A DNA stretch of 5,840 nt from Candidatus Arcticimaribacter sp. UBA7428 (lineage in GTDB: Bacteria; Bacteroidota; Bacteroidia; Flavobacteriales; Flavobacteriaceae), in NCBI GenBank assembly GCA_002477625.1, contig DLQQ01000084.1, positions 4,903-10,742 on the forward strand. The letters are read 5' to 3'. The notes beneath the pieces are model-generated. The model was not told the DNA's origin and did not search any database. It saw nothing but the letters and a program-made list of their open reading frames with translations. The translations under genes were made by a program, and so were the position numbers. This document shows positions 1 through 5,840 of the stretch, in pieces; position 1 is the stretch's first letter; every line of letters begins with the position of its first letter.

Positions 1-744
1 AGTTACCTTGAAGGTTGTACTGCACCTTCACGAGATGAAAACCAACTGCATGCTGCTGTAGTAGAATTAGTTGCTATGGACGAGGCAGAAATTAAATATT
101 CAACAGTTCAAAACTGGTATCCAGGAAATAAAGAAGGTAAAGGGGGTGTCTTCAACTTTGTTACTAAAAGAGGAATTTGCCACAACAACGCTAAAATTTC
201 TTGGACACAAGTAGAGACAGGTTCTGCAGTTACTTGGAAATACCCTTCTTGTATTTTAAAAGGAGATAATTCTATTGGAGAGTTTTACTCGATTGCAGTT
301 ACCAATAATTTTCAGCAAGCCGATACGGGAACCAAAATGATCCACCTCGGAAAGAATACACGAAGTACGATCATCTCGAAAGGAATTTCTGCTGGACGCT
401 CTCAAAACAGTTACCGTGGATTAGTGCAGGTACATTCCAAAGCAACCAATGCACGGAACTTCTCTCAATGTGATTCGCTCCTTATGGGCGATCAGTGCGG
501 GGCGCATACCTTTCCTTATATCGAAGTTAAAAACAATTCAGCTCAAATAGAACACGAAGCGACAACTAGTAAAATTGGCGAAGACCAAATTTTTTATTGT
601 AACCAACGTGGAATTGATACGGAAAAAGCAATAGCTCTTATTGTAAATGGATTTAGTAAAGAAGTCTTAAACAAACTCCCCATGGAGTTCGCCGTAGAGG
701 CACAAAAATTATTAGAAATTTCCCTCGAAGGTTCGGTGGGATAA
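1..744 (+). CDS. sufB: SufB, Fe-S cluster assembly scaffold protein (C-terminal part, 5' end outside window)
   Basis: SufB is the main scaffold subunit of the cytoplasmic SufBC2D complex; it receives persulfide sulfur and builds the nascent Fe-S cluster with SufD. Frame 1 is open from the first base, so the visible 247 residues are only the C-terminal half of a protein that usually has about 480-495. The ATG at 76 is internal, because clear SufB sequence ([20 protein letters not shown]) precedes it. Two cysteines match the E. coli essential pair Cys254 and Cys405: the one in EGCTAP (bases 16-18) and the one in QCDSLL (469-471). They lie 151 residues apart, exactly as in E. coli. The EHEATTS motif (about 550-570) carries the His-Glu pair equivalent to H433/E434. 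The C-terminus ([18 protein letters not shown]) is typical of the family. The stop is 13 bases before sufC. Identity is essentially certain; only the 5' end is missing. Confidence 0.98.
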   Translation, partial: SYLEGCTAPSRDENQLHAAVVELVAMDEAEIKYSTVQNWYPGNKEGKGGVFNFVTKRGICHNNAKISWTQVETGSAVTWKYPSCILKGDNSIGEFYSIAVTNNFQQADTGTKMIHLGKNTRSTIISKGISAGRSQNSYRGLVQVHSKATNARNFSQCDSLLMGDQCGAHTFPYIEVKNNSAQIEHEATTSKIGEDQIFYCNQRGIDTEKAIALIVNGFSKEVLNKLPMEFAVEAQKLLEISLEGSVG

Positions 745-757
745 GATTACATAAACT

Positions 758-1507
758 ATGTTAACAGTAAAAGATCTTCACGCAAGTGTAGAAGGAAAAG
801 AAATTTTAAAAGGAATTAATCTTCAAGTAAATCCAGGAGAAGTTCATGCGATTATGGGCCCAAACGGATCAGGAAAAAGCACACTAGCTTCTGTAATTGC
901 TGGAAACGAAGATTATGAAGTTAGTTCAGGCGAAATAACCCTCAACGGAGAAGAGCTGTCTGAAACTGATGCGGAAGAACGTGCACACAAAGGCATCTTT
1001 CTTTCTTTTCAATATCCAATAGAAATTCCTGGGGTTACGGTAACCAATTTCATCAAAACCGCGATCAATGCCAATAGAAAAGCACAGGGTTTAGAAGACA
1101 TGCCAGCCAAAGACATGTTGAAAAACATTCGTGAAAAAGCAGCACTTCTTGAAATTGATTCTAAATTTTTATCCCGCTCCCTAAACGAAGGTTTTTCGGG
1201 AGGAGAAAAGAAACGCAACGAGATTTTCCAAATGGCAATGTTGGAGCCGAAATTGGCCATCTTAGATGAAACCGATTCTGGTTTGGATATCGATGCACTT
1301 AAGATCGTTGCGCATGGTGTTAACAAATTAAAAAGCAAAGACAATGCGGTGGTCGTTATTACGCACTACCAACGCTTACTCGATTATATCGTTCCCGATT
1401 TCGTACACGTACTTTACAATGGTAAAATTGTAAAGTCAGGCACCAAAGAATTGGCGCATGAATTGGAAGCAAAAGGATATGATTGGATTAAACAATTAGT
1501 GGACTAA
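758..1507 (+). CDS. sufC: SufC, Fe-S assembly ABC-type ATPase
   Basis: SufC is the soluble ABC ATPase of the SufBC2D scaffold. ATP-driven dimerisation of two SufC subunits opens the SufB-SufD interface for cluster formation. The 249-residue product has every ABC element in order: Walker A GPNGSGKST (residues 34-42), Q-loop Gln85, the SufC-type signature FSGGEKKRNEI (146-156), Walker B LAILDE with Glu171, D-loop SGLD (174-177) and switch His203. There are no membrane segments, and length is normal for SufC (about 250). ATG at 758 gives the standard N-terminus (MLTVKDLHASV). Its leader is A/T-rich with no clear Shine-Dalgarno, as is common in Bacteroidota. It lies 13 bases after sufB and 2 bases before sufD, consistent with one transcript. 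The SUF signature and the context exclude a transport ATPase. Confidence 0.98.
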   Translation: MLTVKDLHASVEGKEILKGINLQVNPGEVHAIMGPNGSGKSTLASVIAGNEDYEVSSGEITLNGEELSETDAEERAHKGIFLSFQYPIEIPGVTVTNFIKTAINANRKAQGLEDMPAKDMLKNIREKAALLEIDSKFLSRSLNEGFSGGEKKRNEIFQMAMLEPKLAILDETDSGLDIDALKIVAHGVNKLKSKDNAVVVITHYQRLLDYIVPDFVHVLYNGKIVKSGTKELAHELEAKGYDWIKQLVD

Positions 1508-1509
1508 CT

Positions 1510-2826
1510 ATGGATTTAAAAGAAAAATTAATATCCTCTTTTATGGCTTTTGAAGAACAGTTGGATCTGTCTTCTCCGATCCATGAAATACGTTCAAGTA
1601 GTTTGAAGCAATTCGAAGCATTAGGTTTTCCAACCAAAAAGGATGAAGCTTGGAAGTATACTTCCTTAGCAAAGCTGTTGAAAAACGATTACTCGATTTT
1701 CCCTAAAAATGAAACAACAATAGAACTCAAAGATGTAAAGAAGTATTTTTTATATGATATTGATACCTATAAGGTTGTTTTTATTGATGGGGTCTATAGT
1801 CCATTCTTATCGGATACTACCCACGACGGCATCGACGTTTGTTTGCTTTCTGCTGCGCTTACTAAAGATAAGTACAAAGCTACTATTGAAACCTATTTCA
1901 ATACCATCGCCAAAAAAGACGATAGCCTTACCGCATTGAATACGGCTTTCACTAAAGAAGGTGCTTATATCTATATTCCAAAATCGGTTGTAGCAGAAAA
2001 ACCCATACAAATCCTTCACTTTTCGACTAGTGAACAAGGGCCTATGTTACTACAACCACGGAATTTAATTGTAGCGGAAGAAAATGCACAAGTACAGATT
2101 TTTGAACGCCATCAAAGTCTTGTCCCGCATCAGGTATTGACTAACGCCGTAACCGAAATTTTTGCAGCTGAAAACGCTGTAGTAGATTACTATAAAGTAC
2201 AGAATGATTTAGATGAAGCCTCCCTTATTGACAACACCTATGTTGCTCAAAAAGGCAAGAGTCATGTAAGTGTACATACATTCTCTTTTGGAGGACAAAT
2301 CATTCGAAACAACCTGAACTTTTATCAACAAGGAGAATATATTGATTCAACGATGAAAGGAGTGACCATCATCGGCGATCGACAACACGTTGATCATTAT
2401 ACTCTTGTAGATCATGCAGAACCTAATTGCGAAAGTCATCAGGATTATAAAGGAATTTATGCGGATAAATCGGTGGGTGTTTTTAATGGTAAAATCTATG
2501 TAAATCAGATTGCACAAAAAACAAACGCTTTCCAAAAAAACAACAACATCCTATTAGATGATACGGCAACGATCAATACCAAGCCTCAGTTGGAGATTTT
2601 TGCGGATGATGTAAAATGTTCTCACGGTTGTACGATTGGACAGCTCGATGAAGATGCGTTGTTTTATCTTCGTTCACGTGGAATCCCCAAAAGAGAAGCC
2701 AAAGGATTGCTTACCTATGCCTTTGCAAATAATGTATTGGAAAGTGTAAAAATCCCTGCATTGAAACTGCGAATTAACAAGCTGATTGCCGATAAGCTAG
2801 GTGTCAGCATAGGACATGACTTATAA
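1510..2826 (+). CDS. sufD: SufD, Fe-S cluster assembly scaffold protein
   Basis: SufD is the SufB paralogue that pairs with it in the SufBC2D scaffold and is linked to iron acquisition and interface formation. The 438-residue product has the SufD N-terminal helical region with PTKKDEAWKYTSL (residues 41-53), a beta-helix core (about 150-360), and the C-terminal segment DVKCSHGCTIGQLDEDALFY (368-387). Within that segment Cys370 and His372 correspond to E. coli Cys358 and His360, the latter needed for cluster assembly. RSRGIPKREAKGLLTYAFAN (388-407) is the SufC-contacting region typical of the family. A second cysteine, Cys374, sits two residues after the His. The start is only 2 bases after the sufC stop, so translation is probably coupled. 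Length is close to the usual 420-440. SufB is excluded because it is already present upstream and because of the N-terminal SufD motif. Confidence 0.96.
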   Translation: MDLKEKLISSFMAFEEQLDLSSPIHEIRSSSLKQFEALGFPTKKDEAWKYTSLAKLLKNDYSIFPKNETTIELKDVKKYFLYDIDTYKVVFIDGVYSPFLSDTTHDGIDVCLLSAALTKDKYKATIETYFNTIAKKDDSLTALNTAFTKEGAYIYIPKSVVAEKPIQILHFSTSEQGPMLLQPRNLIVAEENAQVQIFERHQSLVPHQVLTNAVTEIFAAENAVVDYYKVQNDLDEASLIDNTYVAQKGKSHVSVHTFSFGGQIIRNNLNFYQQGEYIDSTMKGVTIIGDRQHVDHYTLVDHAEPNCESHQDYKGIYADKSVGVFNGKIYVNQIAQKTNAFQKNNNILLDDTATINTKPQLEIFADDVKCSHGCTIGQLDEDALFYLRSRGIPKREAKGLLTYAFANNVLESVKIPALKLRINKLIADKLGVSIGHDL

Positions 2827-2829
2827 CGA

Positions 2830-4044
2830 ATGTTTGACCTAAACAACATACGAAAAGACTTTCCCATACTGGAGCGAACCGTAAATGGACAACCTCTGGT
2901 GTATTTTGATAATGCAGCAACTTCACAAACACCCAATCAGGTGATCGATGTGATTGCTGACTATTACCGGAATTACAATTCTAACATCCACCGAGGAGTT
3001 CATACGCTGAGTCAAGAAGCTACGGATGCTTATGAAGGCGCAAGAAAAACAATTCAAAACCATTTTAATGCAGCTCATCCTCACGAAATCATCATGACTT
3101 CTGGGACAACGCACAGCATCAACATCATTGCTTCTGGCTACACTCAAATCCTTCAAGCTGGCGACGAACTGCTTGTTTCGGCTATGGAACATCACTCCAA
3201 CATTGTGCCTTGGCAAATGTTGTGCGAACGTACGGGAGCTGTTCTAAAAGTTATTCCGATGAACCAAACCGGAGTTTTGGAAATGGAGGCATACAAAGCA
3301 TTACTTTCAGAAAAGACCAAACTGGTTTTTGTAAACCATGTGTCCAACGCTTTAGGGACTGTAAACCCCATAGACCAAATCATTAAAGAAGCCCATGCCA
3401 TCGGAGCAAAAGTGCTTATAGATGGTGCCCAAGCTGCACCTCATATCAAAGCCGATGTACAGGCACTGGATATTGATTTTTACGTTACTTCTGCCCACAA
3501 ATTATGTGGACCAACAGGGGTTGGGATGTTGTACGGAAAAGAATCTTTATTGAATATGCTTCCTCCCTACCAGGGTGGAGGAGAAATGATCGCTGAGGTA
3601 CGTTTCGAAAAAACTACCTATGCCGATTTGCCGCATAAGTTCGAAGCAGGTACTCCAAACATAGCAGGAGGAATTGCTTTTGGAGCTGCACTTGATTATA
3701 TGAATGGGATTGGTTTTGATGCTATTGCCGCTTATGAACAAGAATTGTTGGACTATGCAACGGAACAACTGAAAGCCATAGCGGGAGTTCGTATATACGG
3801 AGAAGCACCTCAAAAAACTGCGGTAGTTTCGTTTAATGTAAATGAAATTCATCCCTACGATATTGGTAGTATTCTAGATAAATTGGGAATAGCTGTTCGT
3901 ACTGGCCATCATTGTGCACAACCCATTATGGAGTTTTATAAAATCCCGGGAACGGTTCGTGCATCCTTTTCTTTTTACAATACCAAAGAAGAAATTGACA
4001 CGATGATTAAAGCACTGAAACGTGCCATTCAAATGTTGGAATAA
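2830..4044 (+). CDS. sufS: SufS, PLP-dependent cysteine desulfurase (group II)
   Basis: SufS converts L-cysteine to L-alanine and leaves a persulfide on its active-site cysteine, supplying sulfur to SUF assembly through SufE. The 404-residue product is an aminotransferase class V protein (domain about residues 24-392). Visible active-site residues are His121 (stacks on PLP), Asp198 and Gln201 in the LIDGAQAA motif, His223 and the Schiff-base Lys224 in TSAHKLCGPTG, and the catalytic Cys362 in RTGHHCAQP. Numbering is offset by two from E. coli SufS (K226, C364). The RTGHHCAQP loop and the SufE gene next door mark group II SufS, not IscS/NifS, which have a longer catalytic loop. The start lies 3 bases after the sufD stop. 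After the gene comes a 21-base gap, the widest in the operon. Confidence 0.97.
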   Translation: MFDLNNIRKDFPILERTVNGQPLVYFDNAATSQTPNQVIDVIADYYRNYNSNIHRGVHTLSQEATDAYEGARKTIQNHFNAAHPHEIIMTSGTTHSINIIASGYTQILQAGDELLVSAMEHHSNIVPWQMLCERTGAVLKVIPMNQTGVLEMEAYKALLSEKTKLVFVNHVSNALGTVNPIDQIIKEAHAIGAKVLIDGAQAAPHIKADVQALDIDFYVTSAHKLCGPTGVGMLYGKESLLNMLPPYQGGGEMIAEVRFEKTTYADLPHKFEAGTPNIAGGIAFGAALDYMNGIGFDAIAAYEQELLDYATEQLKAIAGVRIYGEAPQKTAVVSFNVNEIHPYDIGSILDKLGIAVRTGHHCAQPIMEFYKIPGTVRASFSFYNTKEEIDTMIKALKRAIQMLE

Positions 4045-4065
4045 ATAGCATTACCTTAGCGTATT

Positions 4066-4488
4066 ATGAGCATACAAGAAATACAAGAAGAGATCATAGA
4101 AGAGTTCGCGATGTTCGAAGACTGGATGCAACGTTACGAATACATGATCGATTTAGGAAAATCACTTCCCTTGATTGCTCCTGAATTCAAAACCGATGAC
4201 AACATCATCAAAGGTTGTCAAAGTAAAGTTTGGGTTCATGCTGAACTCAAAGACAATCAATTGGAGTTTACTGCCGATAGTGACGCCATCATTACCAAAG
4301 GGATTATTGCAATTTTGATTCGGGTGTTTTCGAATCAACACCCCAAAGATATTCTAGCTTCCGACACGAGTTTTATCGATCAAATCGGGCTTAAAGAACA
4401 TCTATCACCGACACGAGCCAATGGTTTGGTTTCGATGATTAAACAAATTAAAATGTACGCCATTGCGTTCCAAACACAACTCAGTTAA
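4066..4488 (+). CDS. sufE: SufE, sulfur acceptor for SufS
   Basis: SufE takes the persulfide from SufS, stimulates its desulfurase activity and carries sulfur to SufB. The 140-residue product is normal length (E. coli SufE has 138). Cys51 lies in DDNIIKGCQSKVWV (residues 44-57), the same position number as the catalytic Cys51 of E. coli SufE, and it is the only cysteine in the protein. Other family regions are the N-terminal helix with FEDWMQRYEYMIDLGK (17-32), the DAIITKGIIAIL stretch near the middle and HLSPTRANGLVSMI in the C-terminal third. ATG at 4066 gives the expected N-terminus. The leader is A/T-rich without a Shine-Dalgarno. Placement directly after sufS supports the pairing. It could be confused with CsdE, but the surrounding operon favours SufE. 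Confidence 0.95.
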   Translation: MSIQEIQEEIIEEFAMFEDWMQRYEYMIDLGKSLPLIAPEFKTDDNIIKGCQSKVWVHAELKDNQLEFTADSDAIITKGIIAILIRVFSNQHPKDILASDTSFIDQIGLKEHLSPTRANGLVSMIKQIKMYAIAFQTQLS

Positions 4489-4490
4489 TT

Positions 4491-4817
4491 ATGTCAGAAA
4501 ATACACTAGATACCCAAGAGTTAGGAGAAAAAGTGGTTAATGTTCTCAAAACTATTTTCGATCCCGAGATACCAGTTGATATTTATGAACTCGGATTGAT
4601 CTACGATGTTTTTGTAAACGAAGATCGAGACGTAAAAATATTAATGACCCTAACGACTCCCAATTGTCCTGTTGCAGAAACGCTTCCAGTTGAGGTAGAA
4701 GAAAAAGTAAAATCGCTCGACGAAGTAAATGATGCTGAGGTTGAAATCACTTTTGACCCTCCATGGACTCAAGATTTGATGAGCGAAGAAGCCAAATTGG
4801 AACTCGGATTTTTATAA
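4491..4817 (+). CDS. sufT: SufT-like DUF59/MIP18-family Fe-S assembly factor
   Basis: This 108-residue protein is a stand-alone MIP18 (DUF59) domain. In other bacteria the family (SufT) helps mature Fe-S proteins, particularly when demand is high, but its exact chemistry is unsettled. Seen directly: the family motif DPEIPVDIYELGLIYDV (residues 24-40); TLTTPNCP (53-60) with the conserved Cys59, the only cysteine; and the C-terminal FDPPWTQDLMSEEAKLELGF (88-107), typical of bacterial SUF-associated members. There is no N-terminal extension and no fused P-loop ATPase, so it is not a Mrp/ApbC-type carrier. It starts 2 bases after the sufE stop and ends 6 bases before the DUF2480 gene, so it is almost certainly cotranscribed. 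PaaD, a DUF59 protein of phenylacetate catabolism, is unlikely given the neighbours. The symbol rests on family and context. Confidence 0.88.
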   Translation: MSENTLDTQELGEKVVNVLKTIFDPEIPVDIYELGLIYDVFVNEDRDVKILMTLTTPNCPVAETLPVEVEEKVKSLDEVNDAEVEITFDPPWTQDLMSEEAKLELGFL

Positions 4818-4823
4818 AAAATC

Positions 4824-5327
4824 ATGGGAGATGAAATCGTAAATAAAGTCGCACAGAGTGTTCTGATCACCTTTGATCTAGAAGACCTCTACGTCGAGGG
4901 AGTCCGAACCCAAATTGATTTAAGTCAATGGTTGGAACAAGGTTTTATTTTGCGAGAAAAAGAATTTAGAGCAGCAATTACATCCCACGACTGGTCTATG
5001 TACCAAGAACACTATGTCGCACTGTCTTGCTCAACAGATGCCATTCTTCCAGCTTGGGCTAGTCTTTTGATTACGGCTCAACTCAGTAAGGTTTCTAAAC
5101 AAACCGTTTGGGGATCGCTGCAAGACCTAGAACATCAATTGTTTCTTCAAGCCATTGATCAATTGGATTTATCTTTTTTCGAAGGCAAGCCCGTAATTGT
5201 AAAAGGCTGCTCTGAAAAGGAGATTCCTGAAAGCGCTTTTGTGTACCTCATTCAAAAACTACAGCCGGTAGTTAAAAGTCTTTTTTACGGAGAAGCCTGC
5301 TCCTCAGTTCCCCTTTATAAGAGGTAA
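4824..5327 (+). CDS. DUF2480 family protein, function unknown, last intact gene of the SUF operon
   Basis: This 167-residue protein matches my memory of the DUF2480 family, found mainly in Bacteroidota and often beside SUF genes; its function is not established. Recognisable regions are EIVNKVAQSVLITFDLEDLY at the N-terminus, IDLSQWLEQGFILREKEFR (residues 31-49), YVALSCSTDAILPAWA (64-79), KPVIVKGCSEK (122-132) and LFYGEACSSVPLYKR at the C-terminus. No signal peptide or membrane segment is visible, so it should be cytoplasmic. It has exactly three cysteines (69, 129, 159), each followed by serine and each in a conserved-looking patch. That pattern could bind a metal or Fe-S cluster or carry a persulfide, but this is inference. 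ATG at 4824 is preceded by an A-rich run (TAAAAAATC) rather than a Shine-Dalgarno. The 6-base gap after the DUF59 gene puts it in the same transcript. Confidence 0.87.
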   Translation: MGDEIVNKVAQSVLITFDLEDLYVEGVRTQIDLSQWLEQGFILREKEFRAAITSHDWSMYQEHYVALSCSTDAILPAWASLLITAQLSKVSKQTVWGSLQDLEHQLFLQAIDQLDLSFFEGKPVIVKGCSEKEIPESAFVYLIQKLQPVVKSLFYGEACSSVPLYKR

Positions 5328-5335
5328 ATTATAAT

Positions 5336-5393
5336 GCGTAAGATATTCATCTTATTCAAGATAGCTTTAGAGTTCCTAAACCCTATCTTATGC
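5336..5393 (+). repeat. Nested inverted repeats in the spacer after the SUF operon
   Basis: The spacer between the DUF2480 stop and the broken lipoprotein gene contains repeated AAGATA/TATCTT elements that can pair in two exclusive ways. Fold A is a three-way junction: GCGTAAGATA (5336-5345) with TATCTTATGC (5384-5393), ten pairs including one G-U, enclosing ATCTT/AAGAT (5349-5353/5358-5362, 4-base loop) and TTTAG/CTAAA (5366-5370/5376-5380, 5-base loop). Fold B is one imperfect hairpin: AAGATAG (5358-5364) with CTATCTT (5383-5389) around the same TTTAG/CTAAA stem. The stems are AT-rich and no T-tract follows directly, so this is not a standard intrinsic terminator. In fold A the ATG at 5390 is buried. 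The pairing is directly visible; any function is conjecture, and chance in AT-rich DNA is possible. Confidence 0.35.
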
Positions 5394-5840
5394 GATGTGT
5401 ATTACTCTGTTTGTTTTTTGCTTTTGTGAATTGTAAAAAAGAGGTAAATCCTCCAGTTGAAGAAATACCCTTCAGTTTTATTGGAAGTTGGGACTATAGT
5501 CAATAAATTTACCGTTTTGCTGAGGGCGCTTTATGCCAAGAAAAATTCTTTTATGTTTTGGCTTACGATTTAGTTCGAAAAAATGACAGTACACATGTGT
5601 TGACCTCGGATCGCTTAATACGAACCAATTACAACCCAACGGGACAGCCAGACTTTAGTGATATTCCTTTAATTGATAATGAAGTTGAATTGGTTATACG
5701 TTCCGATAATGAGTTCATTACCCATTTGAATTTACCTAGCACCAATCGCTAGTTTAATGCTCGAACAATACATCAATAAAGAAGTGAAACGAGGAGAATG
5801 CATTATGGTTGTTCTAGACCTAATGAAGTTATGACCTATA
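5390..5840 (+). pseudogene. Decayed small lipoprotein gene, interrupted by in-frame stops; 3' end outside window
   Basis: ATG at 5390 starts MRCVLLCLFFAFVNCKKE, a short hydrophobic signal peptide ending in a lipobox-like FVNC (lipidated Cys15), then a Pro/Glu linker and FIGSWDYSQ, after which TAA at 5504-5506 ends the 38-residue reading. The same frame continues without a start codon as IYRFAEGALCQEKFFYVLAY and stays open to TAG at 5750-5752, 81 residues of charged and beta-prone sequence that read as a natural continuation (the GSW motif resembles lipocalin-like lipoproteins, weak evidence). Beyond it another TAA lies at 5777-5779, and the same frame then gives MHYGCSRPNEVMTY to the window edge, which looks like a protein C-terminal region. 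Frame 3 is also open across 5730-5831 (ending LEQYINKEVKRGE and a few more residues), so a frameshift is possible. Best reading: a pseudogene of unknown family. Alternatives: sequencing errors, or a short lipopeptide of 38 residues. A TTG start at 5558 for the second part is unconvincing. Confidence 0.55.

Noticed and set aside
1009..1344. 111-codon open frame on the - strand
   Set aside because: It lies wholly inside sufC, opposite its conserved signature and Walker B regions; the translation shows no recognisable motif.
1754..2037. Short open frames within sufD (1754-1939 on +, 1807-2037 on -)
   Set aside because: Both are out of frame with an intact SufD and have low-information translations.
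2923..3852. Several - strand open frames opposite sufS (2923-3216, 3192-3401, 3547-3852)
   Set aside because: They are antisense to strongly conserved SufS coding sequence, overlap one another, and have no domain-like content.
5276..5287. AAGTCTTTTTT run resembling a terminator T-tract
   Set aside because: It lies inside the DUF2480 coding sequence before its conserved C-terminus, with no GC-rich stem upstream.
5330..5335. TATAAT, an E. coli-like -10 box, just after the DUF2480 stop
   Set aside because: No matching -35 is present, and Bacteroidota housekeeping promoters use a different -7 element (TAnnTTTG); AT-rich DNA yields such matches by chance.
5334..5429. 31-codon + strand open frame starting MRKIFILFK
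   Set aside because: It is hydrophobic but overlaps the better lipoprotein leader in another frame, has no clear lipobox or leader, and lies across the inverted repeats.
1..5840. Mobile elements, CRISPR arrays, tRNA or rRNA genes
   Set aside because: Read for direct repeats with regular spacers, terminal inverted repeats with transposase motifs, and tRNA-like arms; none was convincing.

Overview
This window is most of a SUF iron-sulfur cluster assembly operon, all on the + strand, from what looks like a member of the Bacteroidota, probably Flavobacteriia. The evidence for the organism is the AT-rich composition, the A-rich leaders without clear Shine-Dalgarno sequences, the gene order sufB-sufC-sufD-sufS-sufE-DUF59-DUF2480, and the DUF2480 family itself, which I know mainly from this phylum. 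The assignment is inferred from family recognition and style, not from a database search.

Layout: bases 1-744 hold the C-terminal half of SufB (the gene starts left of the window). Then come SufC (758-1507), SufD (1510-2826), SufS (2830-4044), SufE (4066-4488), a SufT-like DUF59/MIP18 protein (4491-4817) and a DUF2480 protein (4824-5327). Gaps are 13, 2, 3, 21, 2 and 6 bases, so the set is very probably one transcript with coupled translation. The last 513 bases hold no intact gene. There is a short spacer (5328-5389) with possible RNA structure, then a broken lipoprotein-like gene read in one frame from 5390, interrupted by an in-frame TAA at 5504-5506 and by further lesions after 5750.

How the genes work together: SufS takes sulfur from cysteine as a persulfide on Cys362. 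SufE accepts it on Cys51 and passes it to the SufB-SufC2-SufD scaffold, where SufC ATP hydrolysis drives the rearrangement that lets the cluster form at the SufB-SufD interface. The DUF59 protein probably helps mature or deliver clusters. The DUF2480 protein has no known function; its three Cys-Ser motifs and its position make it the best candidate here for an undescribed Fe-S factor. All the catalytic residues I could check in SufB, SufC, SufD, SufS and SufE are present, so the core pathway looks functional.

The core operon is ordinary. The parts worth a second look are DUF2480, the spacer at 5328-5393, and the decayed lipoprotein gene.
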